From contig JBBTCJ010000040.1 of assembly GCA_038043285.1 (NCBI GenBank), positions 1 through 15,648 on the forward strand: 15,648 nt of DNA, given 5' to 3'. The notes under the pieces were generated by a model that ran no database searches, was not told where the DNA came from, and worked only from the letters and a program-made list of their open reading frames with translations. This stretch comes from JBBTCJ01 sp038043285. GTDB taxonomy: Bacteria; Planctomycetota; Phycisphaerae; UBA1845. The translations under genes were made by a program, and so were the position numbers. This document shows, piece after piece, positions 1-5,912 of this stretch (the first letter of the stretch is position 1; each line of letters starts with the position of its first letter).

Positions 1-98
1 TGGCGGGGTTTGGGGCGCCCACCCCTGGCCGTATTTCAGGCGCCTCGTGACAATTCCGGAAAGGTCAGGTAGCTTTGGAAACTCAGGAGGGTAAGAAA

Positions 99-227
99 AT
101 GAACCGCATTCCCGCGTTCCGCATCGTTCTTGTTTCAGCCATTGTTCTTATCCAGGCAGGACCGGCTTGCGCTGAGACAAACTCTACGCCGCGCGAGGGG
201 GTACCGCGAGTGGAATCGACCGCATGA
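99..227 (+). CDS. Small secreted-protein N-terminus (possibly the 5' part of a frameshifted gene)
   Basis: A 42-residue reading frame starts at an ATG preceded by a strong ribosome-binding site (AGGAGGG at about 85-91). It encodes a textbook export signal: a short basic start (MNRIPAFR), a hydrophobic core (IVLVSAIVLI) and a likely signal peptidase site after ACA (GPACA|ET). Only about 17 residues follow before a TGA. Immediately after, another frame (+1 relative to this one) stays open to 540 with GC-rich third positions. The simplest reading is that the signal peptide and the downstream frame once formed one secreted protein, separated by an indel near 200-227. A genuine short secreted peptide cannot be excluded. 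I recognise no family. Confidence 0.45.
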   Translation: MNRIPAFRIVLVSAIVLIQAGPACAETNSTPREGVPRVESTA

Positions 228-336
228 ACCTCCATTGACGAATCCTAAGACCGTAAGCCCCGGCCTCACACTGGGAAAAGGCTCTCCAATGATCCTGTCG
301 ACCGGCCCTACTCCGAAGAGCGGTGGAGGGGACACA

Positions 337-540
337 ATGGAGGTCGTCACCTGGGGCAGCGGAAAGCGGGTGGGAAGGACGAACTATGTTCGGATTCATC
401 GACAGCGATTCGTCAACTTCGACACCGACGAGGCGGTCCCGCTCAAGCTGGCATTGGAACAATTCTTGGATGATCTCCCGAGCCTGATCGCCGAAGTTGC
501 CGCAATCGCCGAGGTGAAGGCATACCTCGCGACCATGTGA
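337..540 (+). CDS. Hypothetical protein, 67 aa (or the 3' part of a frameshifted secreted protein)
   Basis: An ATG at 337 follows GGAGGGG with a 5-6 nt gap, and the frame runs to TGA at 538-540. The frame itself is open from further upstream; another ATG lies at 289. The product has a basic N-terminal half (GSGKRVGR, RIHRQR) and an amphipathic helical C-terminal half rich in Leu, Ala and Glu (LALEQFLDDLPSLIAEVAAIAEV). Third codon positions are strongly G/C from 337 on, which supports real coding. I recognise no domain. If the signal peptide encoded at 99-227 belongs to it, this is the mature part of a broken exported protein. If not, it is a small cytoplasmic protein. Its 3' end faces the recombinase remnant on the other strand. 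Confidence 0.4.
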   Translation: MEVVTWGSGKRVGRTNYVRIHRQRFVNFDTDEAVPLKLALEQFLDDLPSLIAEVAAIAEVKAYLATM

Positions 541-625
541 TCCGTCGACCGGTTGTTCCGGACTGCACGAGACGCCGACGGCGTGCGCGCCCACCAGAGT
601 GCGGAGCAGCACAGGAACAGCGATT

Positions 626-772
626 CTAAGCCCCGCTCCAGCTTCGGTTTCGCATAGTTTCGATGACCGCGCGGGGCGCGAGGTGGTCGAGGTACAAGGC
701 GGTGGTGGTGATGCTGGCGTGGCCGAGTTGGGGAGAGATCACCGGCAAAGTCCCCCATGAAATACGGTTCAT
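626..772 (-). pseudogene. C-terminal remnant of a tyrosine recombinase/integrase
   Basis: Reading the minus strand from 742 down to a TAG at 626-628 gives the end of a phage-integrase-type tyrosine recombinase. It contains LGHASITTTALY followed by LDHLAP and ends METMRNRSW-like (VIETMRNRSWSGA). In this family LGHxSxxTTxxY holds the conserved His of box II and the catalytic Tyr nucleophile, here the Tyr of TTALY. The frame can be extended to an ATG at 772, but residues encoded at 743-772 do not resemble the expected upstream helix, and the Arg, Lys and HxxR catalytic residues are absent. The gene has therefore lost more than two thirds of its length, and nothing upstream continues it. It marks an old integration or recombination event at this locus. 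Confidence 0.75.
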
Positions 773-799
773 CCGGGAATCTCGGGAACTGCTTTGAGA

Positions 800-1025
800 G
801 ACCTAACCCCTTTCAAAAGGGGCGTTTGAGCCTCCAGAAAGCCCCTTAAGCGGGGTTCAGGCGTCCTTCGGAGGCTCGCCCGAACGGCGGTCCGTACGCG
901 TCCTACAAGGGCCCACGTTGTCCTGCAAACGTCGGACTGGCTCAGAGGGCTACCGTGTCTGAACCCGATCAAACCCATCCCGGAAATCCAGGATAAACCT
1001 AATAATCGGGGGCGGGCAAGGTCAA
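800..1025 (-). other. Structured intergenic region, possible non-coding RNA (minus strand)
   Basis: No convincing ORF fills 743-1167. Instead there are several complementary arms. GGGTTCAG (853-860) pairs with CTGAACCC (959-966). GAGCCTCC (828-835) pairs with GGAGGCTC (870-877). GTTCAGGCG (855-863) pairs with CGCCCGAAC (877-885) with one mismatch. ACGTT (915-919) pairs with AACGT (928-932), and CCCCTTT pairs with AAAGGGG at about 807-822. Some pairings exclude each other. On the minus strand a TTGACC (-35-like, 1020-1025) lies upstream, with only a weak -10 (TAGGTT, 996-1001). Transcription is thus inferred, not shown. It could equally be a folded intergenic repeat or mobile-element scar next to the recombinase remnant. 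Confidence 0.35.
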
Positions 1026-1140
1026 GAGCTTTTTTCTGTGGAGTCAAGGGGAACGGCATCCAGCCGCGGCGTAACCTATTGCGTCTCCACGACTTATGGT
1101 GCCTCTATCAGAAACCCGCGTTTCCAAACCCATCACGGCG

Positions 1141-1146
1141 TATAAT
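1141..1146 (+). promoter_or_regulatory. Candidate -10 box for the 1168 gene
   Basis: A perfect TATAAT lies 22 nt before the chosen TTG start. Transcription would begin near 1153, just upstream of the GGAGGG ribosome-binding site at 1155-1160, giving a very short leader. No good -35 is visible at 16-18 nt. The placement argues that the upstream ATG at 1096 is not the true start. Confidence 0.45.
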
Positions 1147-1167
1147 TTTATGATGGAGGGTCAACTG

Positions 1168-2271
1168 TTGAACTGGAAGCAGACAGGCGTCGTTCTGATC
1201 GCATCCTTCTGCGTTCGCTCATCGCGCGCGGACGAACTGCTGTATAGTTACGAAGCCCACGTACTTCCGTACGATCCGTCGGCGGGCTGGATCGGCGGCG
1301 CTCCATGCGAGTTTCCGTGCACCGAATCCGTCGAAAGGGGGCGATTCGTCCTGCGCTGGGCGGGAACGGGTCACTTTACCGTGTATGGATACAGGATATC
1401 GTCCCCGCCTCAGCCGCACCCGCCGTCTCTGTGGGTCGAATGGCACTTTAAATCGAATCATCCGTTGGGATCGATCTATTATTCCTGCGATGCAGCGTTC
1501 CTCGTGGATTACGCCAATGTCCACCAGAAAGTATACATGTACGGGGACGCGACGATCTCCGGCAGCGGTGACATCGTCGTGCGCGGACTGGACATAGATG
1601 AGTTTCACACCTACCGGCTCGAAAGTTCGGACGGCGTTCATTTCCGGATCTCGGTGGACGGGCTGGAGTTCATGGACGGTGGGGATCTCGGCGACAACGG
1701 GTATTCCTCGATTCGCCTCGAGGGTGGAGGTGGCTGTTTCGGAGAGGATATCCCCGACGTGGTCAACATGTGGGACTTCGTGCGCTATGGCACGATGGCG
1801 TACAACGAGAAAATCGTCGAGAGCTATCCGCCGGCGGGTTTTGTGGATGCACGTAGGTACGCACCTTTTAGTCGGTTCAGGGTCCGCTACGACTCGCCCA
1901 ACTACGTTTATATCGACGAGATCGCTGTGCAGACCACTTGGGGGCCGGTTCCCGTCGTGACCAAGACCCGCCGCCTTGGTAACTGGCCGTCGGACGTGGT
2001 GGAGATCGTGCTCGATCGCCCCATTCCCTACAACGCGACCACGCGCTTCACTTTCGACGACGGGGCAGCCGTCAACGTTGTCGAGTTCACCTTTGCTCCC
2101 GGCGACACCGACGGCGACGGCGATGCGGACCTCTTCGACTTTTCCGCCTATCAGAACTGCCTGGGCAGCAACCCCCTCGTGGGAGCCTGCCTCCCGCTGG
2201 ATGTCATTACCGACGGTGAACTCCGCGGCGCGGACTTCGCAAAGTTCATGCGCTTTTTCTCCGGTCCGTGA
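1168..2271 (+). CDS. Exported LamG-like protein with C-terminal dockerin-like segment
   Basis: The product is 367 residues from a TTG start. I chose TTG 1168 because GGAGGG (1155-1160) sits 7 nt upstream and the protein then opens with a clean signal peptide (NWKQTGVVLIASFCV, cleavage likely after SSRA). In-frame ATGs at 1096, 1150 and 1153 lie upstream of, or overlap, that site. The middle is beta-rich, with a LamG/concanavalin-like pattern (FHTYRLESSDGVHFRISVDG, about residues 147-166). The C-terminus (about 312-366) has the planctomycete dockerin-like/EF-hand form: DTDGDGDADLFDF, then AYQNCLG, then a second degenerate half ending ADFAKFMRFFSG. Such proteins are secreted and probably bind calcium; the substrate is unknown. 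The gene is monocistronic and convergent with the ATPase relic. Confidence 0.8.
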   Translation: MNWKQTGVVLIASFCVRSSRADELLYSYEAHVLPYDPSAGWIGGAPCEFPCTESVERGRFVLRWAGTGHFTVYGYRISSPPQPHPPSLWVEWHFKSNHPLGSIYYSCDAAFLVDYANVHQKVYMYGDATISGSGDIVVRGLDIDEFHTYRLESSDGVHFRISVDGLEFMDGGDLGDNGYSSIRLEGGGGCFGEDIPDVVNMWDFVRYGTMAYNEKIVESYPPAGFVDARRYAPFSRFRVRYDSPNYVYIDEIAVQTTWGPVPVVTKTRRLGNWPSDVVEIVLDRPIPYNATTRFTFDDGAAVNVVEFTFAPGDTDGDGDADLFDFSAYQNCLGSNPLVGACLPLDVITDGELRGADFAKFMRFFSGP

Positions 2272-2324
2272 TCCTGCAACTGTGTCCCGTCCACAGCGTG
2301 GTACGATCCTTCCCACGGGATGAT

Positions 2325-3595
2325 TCAGGCCAGTCGATCCAGGACTCGTTCAACGGACTTCGCGCCGACGCGATCACGCCTGCCGGGGCCGACTCGTCGC
2401 TCCGCACGTTTCGCCACCGCGACGTTCCGCTCCCCACGCAGGCCGACTCGATCATCGCCTTCGGCGGCCGCGCCCTCCAGGTAGAGCACCCAGCCAGTCT
2501 GCTCGGCCTGGTAGTACTGATCGAAGCCGATCTCCTTGAGGGCCTTAAGCACCTGCGAGCCACGATCGTCCACCCGGTGCGGCCGACCCACGAACGCCAC
2601 GACGACGTCGCGGTCGGCAGTTTCGTTCAACACGACCTCCGAATGGCTGGAGGTCACGATCTGCGACCCCTGCGTCTCTGCGGTCTCGGTGAGCAGCCTG
2701 TAAATCTGGCGCTGCCGCAGGATTTCGAGGTGGGCGTCGGGCTCGTCGAGTAGAAGGACAGTGCGTGGGTTCGCGTACAAGTGGGCGAGCAGGAGGAGGG
2801 TCTGCTGCAATCCCCGACCGGAGGACGACAGGTCCAGGGGCTTGCTGTGCTGCTCCTCGTAGGCCATCGTGATCTCGCCGCGCTCGGCGATGTACTTCGG
2901 CGGCAGCAGCGTGACGCCGAACAGGCGCTGTATATGGTCGGCGAGCGCTTTCCAGCTTGACTCCGCCTGAGAATGGATATGGAAGCAGAGGTTGCGCAAC
3001 ACCTGGGCGGTCTGCCCTTCACCGATCAGGACATTGATCGCCCGGGCTCCCACTTCGGCTCGACGGCAGCCAGACCCGACAAGGGCGGCAGGAAGGCAAC
3101 ACGCACGTCCGCCACCTCCGCGGGAACCTCCATGCGCCCGGAGCTATTGTCGCCGCCCGTCCGTAGCGGACGGCAGTAGAACGACTCCTCGTTGGCGTAG
3201 TCGAACTCGATTCCGCACGACCATTGTCTGTCGTTGGTGATGCCATCGACGATAACGTCGATCCGAACGATCGCGGTCTTCGGTTTCTTTTTTCCGCCCA
3301 CTTCCACCTGCTCCACGTTGCGCACATGCAGGTCGCGCCAGAAAAGGTTGGCGTCGGGAACGGGAATCGAGATGAGGTCGCGGCGGTTGATGGTGACGCC
3401 GGGGCGTTTCTCCGGTGAGGCCTTCCCCCCGCGCTTCTCATTCCAGCGTCGAACGCCGATATCCCAGAGGGCCAGCGCCTGTAAGGCCGTCGTCTTGCCG
3501 GAGTTGTTCGGTCCGATGAGCACAACGGCTTTGCCGAGCTCGATGTCGACGTTGTCGAAGCGTTTGAAATTGCGCACGCGGAGCCGGGTCAACAT
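2325..3595 (-). pseudogene. Disrupted OLD-like AAA ATPase (SMC/RecF-type ATP-binding protein)
   Basis: Two minus-strand frames together make one ATPase. The first (3595 to 3026) starts MLTRLRVRNFKRF and has Walker A GPNNSGKT at residues 28-35. The second (3053 to 2325) has the signature-like LSSSGRGLQQ, Walker B VLLLDEPDAHLE and the H-loop IVTSSHSE. Sequence continuity (WEPG-R, then INVLIGEGQ) implies loss of one base near 3030-3035, so the two halves are now out of frame. The family (OLD-type ATP-dependent nucleases and relatives) normally continues into a TOPRIM domain beginning with an xLEGxTD motif. Here the text reaches WVLYLEG (near 2490) and then turns into Arg/Gly/Val-rich sequence with no TOPRIM character until TGA at 2325. 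Both the frameshift and the lost nuclease domain point to a dead gene. Confidence 0.75.
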
Positions 3596-3728
3596 GGCGG
3601 TAGTGTCGCCCACCACGCCGGGTGCATCAGGTCGGACGTGACGTCAACCGCGGTCCACCGCTCGCGGTCCTATATCCGCTGCCGCCAAGAACCGTCGCAG
3701 AACCGTTTCTATACCAGGACAGTCGCCC

Positions 3729-3759
3729 CGATTTTGAGCGGCGGAGCCGCTCAAAATCG
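3729..3759. repeat. Perfect 14-bp inverted repeat with 3-nt loop
   Basis: CGATTTTGAGCGGC (3729-3742), spacer GGA, then its exact reverse complement GCCGCTCAAAATCG (3746-3759). There is no T-tract on either side, and it lies upstream of both flanking coding remnants, so it is not a convincing intrinsic terminator. A REP-like palindromic repeat or a protein-binding/cruciform site is more likely. Confidence 0.85.
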
Positions 3760-3765
3760 AGCGCA

Positions 3766-3875
3766 GGAGAGGGGAGAAGGGAGAAAGCAAAGCACGCTGG
3801 GCGACGCCCGTCGGCCGTCACCGCTTTCGCCCAGAAAACCTTCTTCTGCGGTCTCCTTTCTACTTTCTCCTCTCT
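3766..3875. repeat. Long imperfect inverted repeat, purine arm then pyrimidine arm
   Basis: A purine-rich arm at 3766-3787 (GGAGAGGGGAGAAGGGAGAA...) is mirrored by a pyrimidine-rich arm at about 3851-3875 (...CTTTCTCCTCTC). Inside these, CTGGGCG (3797-3803) is exactly complementary to CGCCCAG (3828-3834). The whole could fold into a roughly 110-nt stem-loop ending just upstream of the four-helix-bundle remnant. I infer that the repeat and the remnant travelled together. Confidence 0.55.
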
Positions 3876-3893
3876 GCCGGTATGATCCGATCC

Positions 3894-4049
3894 ATGCCGT
3901 TCGCTTTCGAGAAGTTGATCGTCTATCAGAAGGCCGTCGCCTTCGCTGACGCCGCCTGCTCGCTGACGAAGGGTTTCCCCCGCGGCTACTTCTTTCTGGC
4001 CGACCAATTGAACCGCGCTGCCCGGTCGATTACGGCAACGTGTAGCTGA
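3894..4049 (+). pseudogene. Truncated four-helix-bundle (23S rRNA IVS / S23-type) protein
   Basis: From ATG 3894 (another in-frame ATG at 3882) the frame gives MPFAFEKLIVYQKAVAFAD, then FPRGYFFLADQLNRAARSI. This matches the beginning of the four-helix-bundle family first seen in intervening sequences of 23S rRNA genes, which typically run FxxLxVYQKA...LADQLxRAA.SI..NIAEGNG over about 115-130 residues. Only 51 residues remain. The expected NIAEGNGR block is replaced by TATCS and a stop. The break falls at about 4028-4030, exactly where the oppositely oriented lipoprotein gene ends, so the two overlap by 20 bp. No ribosome-binding site is obvious. It is probably non-functional. Confidence 0.7.
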
Positions 4050-4836
4050 CCGCCGCCTGATCGCCGACCGCCACCGCGACCGTTCCGTTCTCCGGCGAGG
4101 TTTCGTCGAAGGTGATGACGATCGTCGTGGTCGCCGGTCCCGGACCGCTATTGGGAATCTCGAAGGTGATGGTCCCCGCCTGCGGGATGAAATTGCCGTT
4201 CTCCAGCGGGGCCATGAGAAGCCCGTCAATGTCCACGCTATAGGAAAGGCTCGCCTCATCGGTCAGGGTGAGGTCGCCGTTGACGATGGTGATGGTCCCC
4301 GCGACGAGGTCGAATTGGATCTCCAGCGTGCCCACGGCCGATCCCACCCCGCTGGTGGTGATATCCACGTCTCCGCTCAGCGTCCGGGGCGAGGCGTCTC
4401 CGGTCAGTTGCAGCGCCAGCGTACCGGCCACTGTTCCCTCGTCGGTCGTGAAATCGTTGAACGCAACGGAGACCGCCCGCGAAACGAGCTGGAGGACCAA
4501 CGTCACGCTTCCGCTGACTGGTGCGTCGCCGTAGTACTCGTTGGTGCATCCCTCGGGAAAGTCGACCGTCACGGTCGTCGCGCCGTCGCCGCGAACAGCC
4601 GTCACCGTCGGGCACGTCCCGCCGGATAGGTCCGAATCGGCATCCAGCCCGTCAAAGCTCTCCGCGACTCCGGCGACCGCCTTCGCAGCAGCCTCGACCT
4701 GGGCCACGACGGCGTCGACTGCGGCCTGCTGCTCCTCGGTCAAGACCACGTCGGTTGCGCCGCCCGATCGACGGTCGCAACCCGACCCCGCGACAACCGC
4801 CGTGAATAACCCAGCGAGTACGATTGGCCTATACAT
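4030..4836 (-). CDS. Predicted lipoprotein, beta-rich, unknown function
   Basis: The product is 268 residues. The start is fixed by a perfect AAGGAGG (4844-4850) 7 nt before the ATG. The N-terminus MYRPIVLAGLFTAVVAGSGC is a lipoprotein-type signal, with Cys20 as the lipidated residue; the -3 Gly makes the lipobox imperfect. A short Ala/Gln/Glu-rich helix (about 30-60) follows, then a Thr/Val/Gly/Asp-rich series of alternating strands to the end (for example TVTVDFPEGC, SGSVTLVLQLVSR, TTTIVITFDE). This suggests a repetitive beta-sheet domain facing the periplasm or surface. No catalytic motif is visible and I do not recognise a named family. It has its own promoter (4910-4938), so it need not be co-transcribed with the glycosyltransferase upstream. 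Confidence 0.75.
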   Translation of the reverse strand: MYRPIVLAGLFTAVVAGSGCDRRSGGATDVVLTEEQQAAVDAVVAQVEAAAKAVAGVAESFDGLDADSDLSGGTCPTVTAVRGDGATTVTVDFPEGCTNEYYGDAPVSGSVTLVLQLVSRAVSVAFNDFTTDEGTVAGTLALQLTGDASPRTLSGDVDITTSGVGSAVGTLEIQFDLVAGTITIVNGDLTLTDEASLSYSVDIDGLLMAPLENGNFIPQAGTITFEIPNSGPGPATTTIVITFDETSPENGTVAVAVGDQAAVSYTLP

Positions 4837-4909
4837 TCGACGTCCTCCTTGATGTTCCCGTGCGACTCTCTCCGTGCGCCGAATCGCCGGCTCACGCTCC
4901 ATGATTCCA

Positions 4910-4938
4910 AGTATACGTCGCTCGCCCGTCGACGTCAC
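4910..4938 (-). promoter_or_regulatory. Sigma70-type promoter for the lipoprotein gene
   Basis: On the minus strand GTGACG (-35, 4933-4938; 4 of 6 matches to TTGACA) is followed 17 nt later by TATACT (-10, 4910-4915; 5 of 6 to TATAAT). The predicted transcript start near 4903 leaves a leader of about 66 nt before the ATG at 4836. The -35 overlaps the stop codon of the upstream glycosyltransferase. Confidence 0.6.
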
Positions 4939-5777
4939 GATCCCTCGGGGGGCCGTCTTTCGATCGGCCGAGTTCCACGGTGTTCCGCGCCGCCGGCGGC
5001 TTGCCCGCCATTCCCGGAATTGCCGTAAACGGGCGGGACGCCAGCGACGGGCGGGCCGTGAGGCCGACGGCGGTGGGTCGTGCGCAGAATCTCCCGCCGC
5101 AGCAGGAAGAGCTCCTTGAACGCGCGCAGAATCACCCGGATGCTCGCCCCCGTTTGGCTTCCGGCCGTCCGCGGGTAATGATGGACGCCCACTTGGCCGA
5201 TCCGATACCCCAGTCTCTTGGCTCGGGCAAGAACCTCCGCGTCGATCAGCGCTCCCATCGACTTCATTTCGATCTCGTCGAAGAGTCGTCGCGGAAACAG
5301 CTTGAACGCGCAGTCGATGTCGCGCAGCCAGAGACCGAACACCACGTTTACCAGCGTCGTCCAGCAGAACGCGTTGACCTTGCGGATCGGTGAATCCTGG
5401 CGGCGAATGCGAAACGCGCTGACGATATCGTAGCCATCGAGCAACGGAAGCAATTGGTCGATCTCTTGGAAGTCGAACTGCCCGTCCCCGTCGGTGTAGA
5501 AGATCCAATCCTTCGTGGCTTCGCGGTAACCTCGCTGCAGCGCCCCGCCATATCCCAGGTTGGGACGGTTGTGAACCGCCCGGACCCGCGGATGCTCAGC
5601 CGCAAGGCGATCCGCGATCTCCCCGGTTCGATCCCGGCTTCCGTCGTCGACAATGATGATCTCGTGGTCCGCGCACAGGCGCGAGGCCGTCCGCAGGGCG
5701 GCCAGCGTCACCCGCTCCACGTTGGCTTCCTCGTTGTAGCAGGGGTAGAAGATTGTCAGTGACGAGAGTTCGCCCAA
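4935..5777 (-). CDS. GT2-family glycosyltransferase (dolichyl-phosphate mannose synthase-like)
   Basis: The product is about 280 residues. It transfers a sugar from a nucleotide donor, probably to a polyprenyl phosphate or other lipid carrier at the inner face of the membrane. The GT-A fold motifs are in order: FYPCYNEE (10-17), IIVDDGSRDRT (41-51) with the donor-binding Asp pair, YTDGDGQ (94-100) as the DXD equivalent, and RDIDCAFKLF (152-161), typical of DPM1/GtrB-like enzymes. No transmembrane helices follow, so it is the short form. The last 45 residues are Arg/Pro/Gly-rich and look disordered. The start is uncertain: TTG 5777 is used, the frame is open further upstream without an ATG or GTG, and no good ribosome-binding site is seen. 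The acceptor cannot be told from the context. Confidence 0.88.
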   Translation of the reverse strand: MGELSSLTIFYPCYNEEANVERVTLAALRTASRLCADHEIIIVDDGSRDRTGEIADRLAAEHPRVRAVHNRPNLGYGGALQRGYREATKDWIFYTDGDGQFDFQEIDQLLPLLDGYDIVSAFRIRRQDSPIRKVNAFCWTTLVNVVFGLWLRDIDCAFKLFPRRLFDEIEMKSMGALIDAEVLARAKRLGYRIGQVGVHHYPRTAGSQTGASIRVILRAFKELFLLRREILRTTHRRRPHGPPVAGVPPVYGNSGNGGQAAGGAEHRGTRPIERRPPEGS

Positions 5778-5912
5778 ACCTCGAATCTCAATGCGGACTT
5801 TGAGGTCAGTTCCGCGATCCCAGCATCGCAGTCCCGCCGCGGTTCTGGAATCGTAGGGGCGTTCGCCGAGGCTGCAACTGGTGAGCTTCGCAGGCGTCCG
5901 GGTGCTGGACGG

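Noticed and set aside
852..877. tRNA-like T-arm (GGGGTTCAGGC)
   Set aside because: No acceptor stem, anticodon arm or correct spacing could be built around it; the bases are better explained by the inverted repeats listed.
1219..2316. 365-residue open frame on the minus strand
   Set aside because: It is antisense to the exported protein at 1168-2271, whose signal peptide and dockerin-like end are clear. The antisense product has no recognisable domain and is a GC-rich shadow.
3729..3759. Perfect palindrome as an intrinsic terminator
   Set aside because: There is no T-tract after either arm, and it lies 5' rather than 3' of the ATPase relic.
4837..5508. N-terminal extension of the lipoprotein frame to 492 residues
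   Set aside because: The extension is out of frame with, and overlaps, the glycosyltransferase. A perfect AAGGAGG and a lipoprotein signal fix the start at 4836.
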